A model generated the notes under the pieces. It was not told the DNA's origin. It saw only the letters and a list, made by a program, of their open reading frames with translations, and did no database searches. A stretch of DNA of 64,000 nucleotides from Sphagnum compactum (lineage: Eukaryota; Bryophyta; Sphagnopsida; Sphagnales). A program made the position numbers and the translations under genes. The stretch's first letter is position 1. Every line of letters starts with the position of its first letter. This document shows positions 1-11,188 of the stretch, piece by piece. Where the stretch lies: positions 2,170,001-2,234,000 of the forward strand of contig OZ234497.1 in NCBI GenBank assembly GCA_965153455.1. The letters run 5' to 3'.

Positions 1-2204
1 TTTAATTTTTTTTTGGGATTGGATCTCCTAACCTCAAATTAACTTGAAATTTCAAAAAAATAAATTCTAACATTAAAAATAATGAAAATACACATCCAGA
101 TTCCAATGATATCTAAAACAAAAAGGTATTTAAAACTAGTAATCTTTGTGAAATTATGACACATAAGTGACAAGAAATCACTTTAAAATCAATATCTCCC
201 ACAATCTGAATCCAAATCTTACCAAATAAATTCCATTAAATCCTGCTTGTCAAGATCTTTCCAACAACACCAAAGGCACATTCCAATTCCTCCGAAATTT
301 TCAGCTACTATTTAATAAAATTTTCAGTGAAGAAATCATTCAATATTCAAGAACTTCTACACTGCAAGTTCAAACACCATGAAACCAAGCCGATGCACCC
401 TCCTCTTCGAGAGCTTTCGAGAGAGACCAAGAACATGATCTGAAGCATCCCCATTCAGTGGATCTCATCGGTAAAAACAAAACAAAACAAACAAACTACC
501 TTCCTTCATAAATAGATTGGCAGTTGATTATGTTAAGTAAGGTACCTTCCATTTACACTAAAAAAAATTGTCAAAGGTTTTATACATCCTATAACATAAC
601 ACTAAGAAAACAACACAACGTCTTTACAAGAAAAAATAAAAATTCATGATAGAACTTGGACAAGCACAAGAAACACAGAAGTGGGATTGCTAATTTGCTT
701 GCAATGAAATGATTTTTGAACATCAACAAATAGGTAGTTGTAAGCAAAGGCCCCAAGGACCACAAAATTCACAAACAAAAGATTTGATATTCATGTTACA
801 ATGGTATAAAAGTTTTGGACTAGATAATCAGCAAAAGTGCATTGGTCACCATGAAAAGTCTAAGCACGAGACTAATTCATGGTGACTAGCATGTTCTCAA
901 CAAGTTATTAGACATAACTAATTGTTCTAGAGCATTGAGCTTTTGGGTTATGGGACACATGAGAAGGTGAGTCATGAGGTTTAGCCAACCAATGATTTGA
1001 AACATGAAAAAGGTAATAAGGAAGTATACAACTACTAAAAGACAACATAACTCATCAATAGTGTGATTCCATGTTAATGAGATGTTTTGTACAACCGGAT
1101 ATGTTGGTATATTAAGTGTTGGTAGAGATATTGTAAATTATTGGAAAATGGACCTTCTTTTGCATTTAGTGTCGTTTGAGGATGTTGTAAATTCGTTGAA
1201 AAATGGATTCTCTTTTGCAATGAAAATTGGGAAAAACCATGGGATCGATGAAAATGTTAAATACCTCCTTCCATTGAACTTTGAAAGGGTTTTGAAAAAA
1301 AACAACATTTTGTGTGGTTATGTTGCAAGGTTTGAATAATAGTTACATGTGGTGGTGGGTTCAAATCTTGTTAAGAGTTATAGAACATTTTTTTTTTGGT
1401 TATGTGTCAAACATTAGAACATTAATTGCACAATTTTACACAAAAATATGCAAGGCACAAAAAGGTTTGCCTTATGAGGTTTGATGGGGGGAATATAATG
1501 TTTTATGTTTCACTTGAGTTTCACTTGAAAAGCTTGAACAAAGGCACTACAAACTACAAATTCTCAGTTTCAATGTAATTTAAAGCCCATGGGGAACATT
1601 AGTAAGAAAAAATAGAACATACACGAGTAAAAATATAAGGTGCAATATTTTGGTTGTTGAGTAAAATTATAAGTTAAATAGTTATAAAAATAGGGTACAT
1701 TTAATTCAAATAATCAATTTAATTATAATATAAGGTGTGTAATAATTCTGAAATAATGGATTATAATTAATATAGGGTGGTTTTAATATGTATATATTTT
1801 TAAAAATAGATAATAATATGTAATACCCCCCCTAAAATGGTCATTTGATGCACGTAGATCCCAAACTTTACACTAAGTGTCCCCCTCAACATTCAAAGAA
1901 TGTTTTTTTACCAAACTCATTTACAACTTACAAATATGGAATATGGAGCTTATGAAATTTGCCATGACAAAGCTCAAAAAAAATGAGCCAAGGAAGAAAT
2001 GAAGAAATTGGTGATGGGAAATAACAAATGACAAATTAACATGGCAACCATAATCTAGCACATGTGAAGCTCTAGGATTCATTCAAAAGCTCAAAAACCT
2101 CAAAACAGAAGATAATCAAAAAATCCATATGTGTAGCCCATTTTGGGCATCAAGGAACATCTAAAAGCAACAAATTGGAAATCAAGCTCCAAAATCACCA
2201 AGAT
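1..2204. other. AT-rich intergenic stretch, no gene recognised
   Basis: No recognisable protein domain, RNA gene or terminal repeat is seen. A plus-strand open frame of 85 codons at 1082-1339 contains an imperfect internal repetition and matches no family I know, so it is not called as a gene. Long A and T runs and scattered stop codons in all frames are typical of decayed intergenic plant DNA. Confidence 0.6.
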
Positions 2205-4770
2205 TTTTGAATTCTTCCCATGCAACCTCCTCTTCAAACTCTACATCAAGTTTTTTTAACAACTCAAATTCTGCCTTACATGCACTCACAAAGTTAAAAG
2301 GTTGAAAACACCCAACCCTTGGATCGACGGGCCAATTTTTGTTGATAAAAATCATCTAGTTGAGATGGCCAATTTGCAATTGACACTCTTTAGTGCTATG
2401 AAAATTCCAGCACTTGAGAAAATTCGCTTCATCTCGATTTAGCTTACTGGAATCCCAAGGATTTTTCAAGCCAATGACCCCACCATTGGCCACCTTTGCT
2501 CATGGATGCGCCACCAAGACAATGAACATTTGCAGTTCTCCACATTGACATGGTGGTGGTAGAATGCACAAGTTCCCATGCCACAATTTGGGACATAGCT
2601 TCTACATTAATCTTTGAAGTCTGAAACAAATGTTTTTCATTGTCAACCTTAGAACCCTCCACCTGAACCTCAACCTGTTGTATAACTGCATCACTCATCT
2701 TGTAACATTACACTAACAAGGGCAGAAGCAAACCAACCAACGTCATATTCCTTTAGCAACGCAGATGTAAGTTCATGACCACAATAATTGACCACCCACC
2801 ATATACATTTCAACCCCGGATCTAGCATCAATGCCAACATATTGTGCTCCCTTTTTTTTATCAAAGTCATGCATAAAGGAAAAGAAAGGTTGAAGAACTT
2901 CCCAGATTTGATGCTTCATGTGAATCACCAATTCTGGTAGCGTTGCATCAAAACCATTTACCTTTGGATCACCCAAGGTGTCAAGGACAATCACATTAGC
3001 AAGCTCATCACAGACCTCACGAATCTTACTAATCACAAATTGTAGTGCGTCCCCAAGTAACCAACGTCTACGGCTTTGATTTAGAATTAAACCAATCACG
3101 ATTAGTGACAATAAATTCACCACCGCTTCACAAACTACCCAAGTTCTTGGAGACGGAATACAACTTTGAATTGCCATCATTTATCAACTACAACACAATG
3201 CAATCACATTCCAATAATTCAATGCATTTTGAAACAATAAGACACAAGTTGCAAACGTGTACATCACATTAATTAAAAGAGATGAAATTAAATTATGGGG
3301 GCATAAACAAAGTTGAGAAGGAGAAAATTCGGCAAATCCAAAAAAGTTTGAAATAAATCAAAGAAGGCCTAATAATCTCAAAATAAATCACATCAGTGAT
3401 GGAAGGGCTGAAATTAAATCAAGATGGCATAACAAAGCTAAGAAGGAAATTTTTTAGCCTAGGATAAACTCGAAATAAATCAATATCTGCCACTAACAAA
3501 TTCAAAAAAAATCAAATTAGCTGCGAAAGGGCTGAAATTAAATCAAGATGGCATAACAAAGCTAAGAAGGAAATTTTTTAGCCTAGGATAAACTCGAAAT
3601 AAATCAATATCTGCCACTAACAAATTCAAAAAAAATCAAATTAGCTGCGAAAGGGCTGAAATTAAATCAAGGGGGCATAATAAACCTAAAGAAAACAAAA
3701 AAATCAACCCATAGAAAGCTCAAAATAAATCAATATCAGCCACTAAAAAGTTGAAAGAATATAAAATCAGCCACAAAGAAGCTTTAAAAAATCAAATCCT
3801 TAACACACAAGTTCAAAAAACATCAAATCAGCCACAAAGAAGCTTAAAGAACATCAAATCAGGCACTAAAATAAGCTAAAAAAATCAAATCCTTCACAAA
3901 CAAGCTCAAAAAAATTAAATCAACCACAAACAAGTTCAAATTAAGTCAAATAAGCCATAAACAAGTTTTTAAAAATCAAATTAACCACTAGTAAGCTCCA
4001 AATAAATCAAATCAGCCAATAAAAAGCTCAGAAAAAATCAAATCAGCCACTAACATGCTGAAAAAAATCAAGGGTGCATAACAAAGCACAAAAAACCAAA
4101 CCAATGCAAGGAAAAAACTTTCCATGAATGCAAAAATGCACTTGAACATGATGAATGAGCCATGGGAAGAAAACCAAAAAATCAAATAAATCCAGAATGT
4201 GAAAAAAAACAGAAGGATGGAAATTTTTTATGTATTTCATTTTCACATGGGTGTTCAATTTGTGGGGGCTAAGACCAAAATCCACGCACGCCTTCTCCCA
4301 CACTTACGTCCCCTTGCCATATTTCTTCGGCCATGTGATACATTCTACACATCCTCTTGGGTAGCTTTGATTGAAGCGTAATGTAACCCACGAGCCACCT
4401 TGTGATTGAAAGTGGCATATTAGCATAATATTCAATAGCACATGCCCAAAACAATATTATCAAATGGCTTAGCTTTGTCAAAATCATGACAAGACACAAC
4501 TACCCTAAGAGCTTGAACACAAGTTTGTAGGTTGGAACCTTCATCCTTGAGGTAGGCCAAAATCTTTTGGGTGAGCCCAAATTTGTTGAAGATTTGTTTG
4601 AACTTCACAGCCATGGTGGCACCGCTTGTGTCGCTCGCTTCAAACAACCCAATCGTGATGTGTTTGGGTTCCCAAGTGGCAAACAAAAATTTAACAACCA
4701 ACGCAAAGACATTGTGGGCCCCTTTGGACATCCACAAATCAAAAGTGCAGATAGTTGTCAAGCATTCTAC
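2205..4770 (-). pseudogene. hAT-superfamily transposase relic
   Basis: Read on the minus strand, pieces in order match the hAT transposase type common in plant genomes. At 4432-4761 the catalytic-core segment shows 'FDLWMSKGAHNVFALVV', 'ITIGLFEASDTSG' and 'YLKDEGSNL'. Near 4200-4300 a segment reads 'WEKACVDFGLSPHKLNT'. At 2773-3180 there is 'WLLGDAL' and 'LQPFFSFMHDFDKKKGAQ'. The C-terminal dimerisation end lies near 2209-2384, with 'KNWPVDPR' and an acidic tail. The frames are interrupted by stops and frameshifts, so the gene is dead. A tandem-repeat tract (3290-4085) separates the two halves. I saw no terminal inverted repeats or 8-bp target duplication, so the element limits are only those of the recognisable coding sequence. 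The assignment rests on motif order and spacing recalled for this family. Confidence 0.75.
3290..4085. repeat. Tandem repeat tract with a perfect 124-bp duplication
   Basis: Bases 3403-3547 recur without change at 3527-3671, giving about 2.2 copies of a 124-bp unit. To the right the array decays into a shorter degenerate repeat built on 'aaatcaaatcagccac' and 'aagctcaaa' words up to about 4080. The tract sits inside the hAT relic and splits its coding sequence. Perfect identity of the 124-bp copies implies recent duplication, or an assembly artefact. Confidence 0.85.
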
Positions 4771-5402
4771 AAGGGCAAGTTACACAAATTCAATCAATCT
4801 CCTATTCACCAATGCAAGAAGAATCTCTTTGTTGAAAATTGTTATGCCTAATATACCTATGCTATGATTACTTGGGTAGTATGTCTATATAAGCTTTATT
4901 GGTACAATCTATATAGTACTTAGGTTATGTAAACAATGTAAGGTTTATACCAAAATGGTCCTACTAGTCATGTAGTGATAATCAAAGTCATAAAGTTAGA
5001 TGACCATAGTCAAATCAATGACAATGACTAGTGATTTTATAGAATTACATGATTAAATTTGGACCTTAGTCACAAAATGTTTTAATCATAAAAACCATTT
5101 TTTCTAAAAATGATTGTATTCTTGTAAATAACAACAAAACAACATTTTTTTTGTGTGTGTTTAATGTTTGTTGCCTATCCAACTACCATTTCTTACAAAT
5201 TTATTGATGTTCCAATAGCCTTTTAATAAAGCTCACACAACCCAACAACAAAATAACCATTATCAATTTGTGGTTGTTTTGGGTTTCAATGGATGCACCC
5301 CAAACCCTTCCCTCTTGGTCTCACCCTTGGTTAACTAGTCCCACTTAACGTACACACCTTTCTACCTACCCATGATTGCTTCTACTAGCTATTTACCCAC
5401 CT
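4771..5402. other. Intergenic, nothing recognised
   Basis: AT-rich sequence between the hAT relic and the left edge of duplicated unit 1. No domain or repeat was identified. Homology to the other two unit copies begins at about 5403. Confidence 0.5.
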
Positions 5403-6600
5403 TTCTACTCAAGAACCCACTCTCATCATACTTTCTATAACCTATGGTCCTCTTCTGGATCAACTTGTTATCGACCTAAGAGTGTCTCAATCTAAGATTT
5501 CTTGATAAGAACAATTGCAGCTACATGTCAAAGGGACAAAGTTTTCACTTTTGGGTTTCTGGGAACTTGCCCAAGTTTCACACATCCTAATAAAGGCTTC
5601 GCCAAAATGATACAAGTTTAGCAGAGAGAATTCATGAGCTTGTGAAGCTTTATGCATCAGCCTTAAATAGTGCAGGAAAATTGTTCCTTGAAAGTATTTG
5701 ATGGCTTACAGCATACTATGAAAATGTGAGACCACACATATAGGTGCAATCTTATTGCCCCTCAGTCTACAGGATCTTACCATAGTCCATAGACAAAGGG
5801 AACAATTGCAGAGAAGGCTTGATGCATAGAAACAAGCATAGCATGCTTGGACAAAGAATTTGATCATGCTTATCACATTAATGCTAAGATTGTGTGAATT
5901 CACGTCTGCAACCATGCATTTCTGTGTTGCAGATGATGCATCTTCTAGTCAAACACTCTATTGATTCCTACCAGTAATTAACACCATTAACTTGAACACG
6001 TTCAAAAAGGAAAAAGATTCAACTACTTTGTTAGAGTGCAAGTTTGACACACCATTACCTTGTATCATGGATCTCTTCCTTAGAGAAGAAGCTCTAGACA
6101 GAGATGCAACTTGTGCATATATTAGAAGGGGAAGAAAGCTCTTGCCTAATCATATTGCAATGATAGCTGACTTTGTGTGCTCCACTCATCAATTAGGCAC
6201 AGACTTGAAAGTCAAATTTTCCACTCTATTTTGCACATTTGATGAGCATATTTCTCAAACTCCGTGCAATCTTATAGCTATATGATACCAAGTCAAGTTC
6301 AAGGACGCACTGACATCTATGAGAAGAAAATGATGCTTCCTCTTAGAAATCAGCCCTTTTTGCATGATCTCTTCCATGAATTTCATACATAACTCTTCAA
6401 ACAGGGTGTTAAAAGTACAGCTCTAATATCATGCATATCAACACTTTGGGATGAATTTTAACATGAAGGACATGCAATGAAACCTCCAAGTTTAAGATAT
6501 TCCTGCATGTCAAAACAGCATGCCAGATATCTTGCATGCCTATTGTTCACTTGATCTAGAATGGTTCATAAGCAAGAACTGCTCATGCAATAGCTCAGTT
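5403..6600. other. Downstream flank of kinase copy 1, no gene called
   Basis: This 1.2-kb flank lies 3' of kinase copy 1 and is conserved in all three units (about 17998-19183 and 57720-58905). It contains a plus-strand frame of 97 codons at 5992-6285 that is open in every copy. The copies differ mainly by amino-acid-changing substitutions, so I do not regard it as a gene. The flank probably holds the kinase 3' UTR and polyadenylation signals, but I cannot place these. Confidence 0.45.
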
Positions 6601-8157
6601 CTAGTTCACATCCGATTTGCACGCCAAAAGACCAAATCTGATTTCTTGAAGACTACTGCAAATAGTTGAGAAGTTTGGATGCTCATGTGGAAGAGGATCC
6701 CAACACCGGTTGATCAGGGAAAGTAATTGTGCAGGGTAATTGCTGTTTGAAGGCAAAAATGGCCTTTCATTTTTTGGGAAACTAATTCTTTCACGCAATC
6801 CCACTGCGTTACCAAAAGGATACACTTTACCAGAGAGAATTTGTGAGCACAAGATCCCAAAGCTATAAACATCAGCTTTTCTGGCAGAAAAAGGCCTTTG
6901 GTGCCCTTCATGGTCCTGAAAGGCCTCTGGTGCCCTCCATGATGCAGCCCCACAAATCCGAGAGTGCAACATAGATGAAGAGGTGTTGACCTTTGTCTTT
7001 GCCAAACCAAAATCGGCCAACTTCACCTCCACATACCCATCAGCAGAGAGTTCAGGGTTTGTGTTTGGACTAACCAAGATGTTATTAGGTTTAAGGTCAC
7101 GGTGCACAACCTTTTGTTCATGCAAGTACTTCATGCCTGAAGCAATCTGTGACATGACATCAACAGCTGCTTGAGGTGTGAATGGCTTTTGTGAATCCTT
7201 TCGTTCTTTAATGTGCCTTTCAAGATTTGTTGGCATGAGTTCCATCACAATTGAACAGTTGGTAGAATCTTGATGGCAACATATCAATCGTACAACAATG
7301 GGATGGTTCAAGCGAACCATGACTCCAACCTCATTCTCAAAATCACGCTCCTGTTTCTCACAAAGAAAAGGATTGAAGGATTTCTCAGCACATGCCATCC
7401 CAAATAATGTGTACTGAGAAACTGACCCGAATGAGCCAAGCCCCAGAAATTCTCCTCGCTTCGCTTCAGGATCAGAGGCCAAATCGCACCATGGAAGCAG
7501 TCCCTGTGGTAAGTCATAGGCATTCATGACGTTCTGCACCTTCCATTGGAGATAATCTGCAAGGTTGATCCTTTCTCCTGTTCTAGAACCACCAGCATTA
7601 CTGATGGACTGCCGAAGCTCTGCAATGTGTGGATCCCATAACTCTTTATTCTTCTGAATATCTTGTGCTTTGAGTTGCTCCAATCTTGAACGAACAGATG
7701 CCCATGTCCAATGATCAATGTCTTTAGTGAACAACCTTGTGCATGATTGCCAATCAACAATGACAGCAACAAATCCACATATGTTATCCATTTCCGCAAG
7801 TATTGATTTGAGATTCAATGGCTCATCGCTGCACTCTTGCACAATCAAGTCTGCTTTCTTTGCAATGCGGAACAACTCTTTGTAGATTGGATCAGCAAAA
7901 GTTGCACAAGTCTCCCCCATGAGATAACATTTGCTGTTCACTATAGTGTTGACCATCTCCTTGCACTGCAACACATTCACCTGCAGTTTTGAATTTTGAC
8001 CAAATGTTCTGTCATCTAGGTCACATATTGCTGTTAAAATCCTTTCCTTCCAGACTTGTGTGTTGACAGAGTTCCATGAAGTTGCTTGGAATATGAAAGT
8101 ATCATCGGCACCTACAAAAGCACAATTCAAAGTATGTTTGAAGATGTAATGTCCCAT
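6601..8157 (-). CDS. Protein kinase with N-terminal helical domain, copy 1
   Basis: Intact single-exon frame of 518 codons. Residues 1-230 are helical, with 'IYKELFRIAKKADLIVQEC' at 91-109, recalling the DUF1221/HeLo-type N-terminus of plant MLKL-like kinases; that link is an inference. The kinase domain spans about 235-505: P-loop GLGSFG 239-244, ATP lysine K259, helix-C glutamate E276, HRD 352-354 in 'HRDLKPNNIL', DFG 382-384 and APE 409-411. All catalytic residues are present, unlike MLKL pseudokinases. The subdomain XI arginine is His493 ('HEHPNF'), where copies 2 and 3 have RPNF. The start is fixed by a stop codon immediately upstream in the same frame. It lies 174 bp downstream of an acidic ORF on the same strand. 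A soluble Ser/Thr kinase in signalling is expected; substrate unknown. Confidence 0.85.
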   Translation of the reverse strand: MGHYIFKHTLNCAFVGADDTFIFQATSWNSVNTQVWKERILTAICDLDDRTFGQNSKLQVNVLQCKEMVNTIVNSKCYLMGETCATFADPIYKELFRIAKKADLIVQECSDEPLNLKSILAEMDNICGFVAVIVDWQSCTRLFTKDIDHWTWASVRSRLEQLKAQDIQKNKELWDPHIAELRQSISNAGGSRTGERINLADYLQWKVQNVMNAYDLPQGLLPWCDLASDPEAKRGEFLGLGSFGSVSQYTLFGMACAEKSFNPFLCEKQERDFENEVGVMVRLNHPIVVRLICCHQDSTNCSIVMELMPTNLERHIKERKDSQKPFTPQAAVDVMSQIASGMKYLHEQKVVHRDLKPNNILVSPNTNPELSADGYVEVKLADFGLAKTKVNTSSSMLHSRICGAASWRAPEAFQDHEGHQRPFSARKADVYSFGILCSQILSGKVYPFGNAVGLRERISFPKNERPFLPSNSNYPAQLLSLINRCWDPLPHEHPNFSTICSSLQEIRFGLLACKSDVN

Positions 8158-8331
8158 CTATGTGAAAGACTCATCACAAACACACCATGCTCAGTTCTGC
8201 AACATGATCTAACAAACTTCTGCATGTGTGCAGATAGAACTTGAGCTCATCCTGGAATGAAGTGCAAAATCCTTAGCAAAGTTCTTGCAAAAAAGGGGTC
8301 TCGTAACTATGATCCACAACAATGATTTTCA

Positions 8332-8565
8332 TTACTCCACTTGAATCACCAGCATTTTCACTACTTCATGCATAAGCCAAGAAGATGAAACTAGCATGAA
8401 GCATGTAGATGGAATACCGTCTGGCTGCAAAATTGTGGTTGGCTCAGACTGATAAACTTCCGAAGCATTCTCTGGCTCAGAGTCCGTGTCCTCCACTTGT
8501 GCCTCTCCCATGCCACTCAAGTAGTGGTCTCCGTTCTCATTATCACCGTAATTCATGACTTCCAT
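8332..8565 (-). pseudogene. Acidic ORF fragment, probably a detached VARICOSE exon (unit 1)
   Basis: A 77-residue frame beginning MEVMNYGDNENGDHY and containing the acidic stretch 'GEAQVEDTDSEPENASE'. It recurs at 20915-21148, and in unit 3 at 60640-60877, where it runs in frame directly from the VARICOSE WD40 exon. That continuity, and the Asp/Glu/Ser-rich composition typical of the region after the VARICOSE WD40 domain, suggest it is a downstream VARICOSE exon rather than a gene of its own. It precedes the kinase by 174 bp on the same strand, and stops in the gap prevent a simple fusion to the kinase. Confidence 0.4.
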
Positions 8566-9322
8566 GTTACCTACTCCATTTAATGCACAAGACAGAAAGG
8601 TTAGGATTGTAAAACATGTATGTTACCAGGTGATTACATGACAACGTTGTCAACTGATGGCACAAACCAAGGAACTATTAAGAACACATCTTTCATAAGA
8701 ATAGAGAAATCTCCGTTCTCACGATGAAGAAGAAACAGCAAGGCTAACACTTCCTCAGGAAGCCACAGAAACAACCAAACAAGGGGAGACAAAAAACAAA
8801 CAAAAAGCAAAAAACACACACCGGTATGAACAAAAGTGCCAGTCTCACACCTGTTCAGGGACCATCAACAGTAGTATGTATGATAGTGACTTAACTATCA
8901 CAACTTCCCCACTGACTTCATCAGCTCCCTACAGTGGGTAAAGGCCGGTGACAAGCACCATCCTACGAACTGAGTTTCTGCTGCAATTCCAAAAGCAACG
9001 GGAAGACTCAGCCATACTACTGGCTAGCAACAGACCCCGCAACAAAGACCAGACAAAAAAACAAAGAAAGACAGAAAGGGAAAAGAACAGGGAAAGATTA
9101 AGAACAACAGCTTTGCTTATGAAAGACTACTCACAACACTACTCAATTCCCACAGAGATACAGTGTATTAAGGATATAAACTCATGTAATGTCTGCATAT
9201 TGTCAAGTTCAGTGAAGAGTTGGTTAACAACCAAAGAAACAAAAAACCGAACCCATGCTGGCCTCCCAACTTCAGAACCACATTAGAAAATTGCATGACA
9301 ATGCAATTGAAACATTTTCTAC
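8566..9322. other. Spacer between VARICOSE piece and acidic ORF (unit 1), with the joint at 8752/8753
   Basis: Non-coding here. The left part (to 8752) matches 21149-21335 and the right part (from 8753) matches 29210-29774 in unit 2. The two parts are adjacent in unit 1 but 7.87 kb apart in unit 2. Unit 3 has lost most of this spacer. No protein or RNA gene is recognised. Confidence 0.7.
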
Positions 9323-10871
9323 TTAAGGTTCTCTGTTTTCTAAGGACCAGAAAGCAGTATCAAACATACAATTTGACTGATTTGCTGGTGTTGTTTCAGA
9401 TGGGGGCTTCCCATAATCGTCAATCATTTCCTTTACAGGAACTGTACCCAGCTTGGTTATATCCAATGCTGTGGTCCTCTCTGTCCCCGCACGTGAGACT
9501 TCTCGGTGGCCAACCTCAACCGGGCTCCCAAATGCTGATAAAGCAGTCATGCTGCGGGGTGGAACACTCACACTCGGACCAGTAAGGACAGTTGCTGATG
9601 TACTCCCCAGCTCCAGGATATCTCCTGGCCCCTTCTCATTAGCTGAGATTCGAGCAGTATCATGTGTCTGGGGCGACGCTGGGACTTTCTCCAGCGTTGA
9701 TGGAGGCTCTGAGCTATATTCTTCATTGGGAGGAGGCAGGCACTGTGACACATCTAGGATGTACTGCTGTATGGTTTGTTTTTGCAGACAGTACACTTGC
9801 ACAAAACCCTCTTTCTCTTCTGCAACTGTAAAGCTAAGAATGGAGTCTCTAACCGAAAACTCTGCCAAATAGTTCATTCTCGCAGGAACTGCACCAACTC
9901 CAAACTCAAAATGCACTGCATAGATAGCATTCCTCTTTGCATTTGCCAACAAAATGAGGCTTGCCTGAGGTGCTACTGCAAGTTGGTTGAAGAAGGCATT
10001 CTCAAGTTTGTCTTCCGCAGACGAGCTCTGGAATTCCAGGGTCTGAATGCAATGCCACATTCCTGTATTGAGTTTTGACAGCGATTCTTCTCGGCTACCA
10101 GTTGACGCCCACAGCTTTAGCACCCTATTAAGGGGACCCTGCGAAAATTATGCAATATAAATTTCAGTCTGCCTATTCAAGCAAAACATCACAACCTCCC
10201 CGAAAGGCCTTTGCTTATCTGCTAACTTGTTTGTATCAAATTCTCAGCCAGTTTCTGCTGTGAACCACATGCAGGGCAAAGAAAAGTGCAACAGCAGAAA
10301 TAGAATCTGTACCGCAGTAAGGATGGTGTGATCATCAGGGCGATCTGGTGCAGACAAAAAGGCAACCGCACTCACAGCCTCTCCGTCATGTGGTAACATT
10401 TTTGACAATGGTCTCCTTGTTTTGTCCTCCCAGATCCTCATCTGATCAAAAAAATCACCCAAGAGCACAAACAAGAACAAAATTTCAGATCATACCTTAG
10501 ATGTTGATACCTTCTTGACAATGACGAGGAAAAGTGGCAGATTCCTTGATCACCCAATCTAGCCTGTCAATCTGTCTCATGGAGAAAACATTAAGAAAAA
10601 AGGGCAAGAAATGGTCAAGAAAAAATGGAGAGAGCTTGACTCACCGTGCCATCCTGGGAGGCTGATGCCACATGAGAGGAAACAAATGAAGGAACTGCCA
10701 GGAAGTGACTTCTTCCTCATGAGCCCCAACCACCTGGACACCTTCTAGTGGGCTCTCCACCTCACAAACTATTGGTCGGCTTGCATCGAAGCCCCCTGGA
10801 GGTGCTTTCTGCTGCACCTTCCCTATATCAATTGTCAACACAAACTTGCCAATTGCCACCACCAGAACATC
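9323..10871 (-). pseudogene. VARICOSE/EDC4-like WD40 fragment, unit 1 (exons b-d, frameshifted)
   Basis: Three exons match the plant mRNA-decapping scaffold VARICOSE (EDC4/Hedls family), which acts with DCP1/DCP2 in cytoplasmic P-bodies. Exon b (10645-10871) starts 'DVLVVAIGKFVLTIDIGK'. Exon c (10313-10441) has 'MRIWEDKTRRPLS'. Exon d (9323-10138) has 'LILLANAKRNAIYAVHFE' and 'IQQYILDVSQCLPPP'. GT-AG borders are good and exons b-d would join in phase 0. Exon b is one base shorter than in units 2 and 3, a deletion near 10700-10703, which destroys the frame in its last third. Exon a is absent because the duplication ends at 11188. The upstream WD40 half and the long C-terminal coiled-coil region of a normal ~1300-residue VARICOSE are not in the window. 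A non-functional fragment. Confidence 0.85.
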
Positions 10872-11188
10872 CTGCACACATAGCACACTTGAGGGCTATC
10901 TCCTCAGATCCACATTTCAAATATGTCTGCATGCTTCATATCTACTCAACAGTAATCGCTTCACTGATCAAGGAAAGCCATCAACCCACATTCCCTGAAC
11001 AATTCTCTCATGATTGGATCAGTCACTACAGCGAAGGTGTTCATAGGAAAAACTAGGAAATGGACTTCCAAAGCATCCATTCTGCGCAAGGGAGGACTTA
11101 TTCCACCCCCTTGATGCAGACATGTAAATAACATGCATACCCCTTGCATTGATGACCAATTGCTCAATAATGAACTCCAAGGAGGAAT

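Larger units (their letters stand above)
5403..11188. repeat. Segmental duplication, unit 1 (kinase plus VARICOSE piece)
   Basis: This segment is near-identical over long stretches to 17998-21335 plus 29210-31635 (unit 2), and to 57720-60850 plus 60900-62420 (unit 3). Here the kinase half and the VARICOSE half join without interruption at 8752/8753, where unit 2 carries a 7.87-kb block. The right edge is sharp: homology stops at about 11188, inside the intron following VARICOSE exon a, so that exon is missing. The sequence beyond the edge is unrelated AT-rich DNA. Confidence 0.9.

Noticed and set aside
1082-1339. 85-codon plus-strand frame in the left intergenic region
   Set aside because: No domain, an imperfect internal repetition at DNA level, and isolated context.
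5992-6285. Plus-strand 97-codon frame, also open at 18575-18868 and 58297-58590
   Set aside because: It is conserved only because the whole unit is duplicated; the copies differ largely by amino-acid-changing substitutions, there is no recognisable domain, and it lies in the kinase 3' flank.
8158-8331. Possible spliced fusion of the acidic ORF (and VARICOSE) to the kinase
   Set aside because: Candidate acceptors before the kinase ATG lead into in-frame stops, including TAG immediately upstream in units 1 and 2, so the kinase must start at its own ATG.
9453-9872. Plus-strand 139-codon frame opposite VARICOSE exon d, also seen at 29899-30099
   Set aside because: Antisense shadow of the VARICOSE exon with no independent support.
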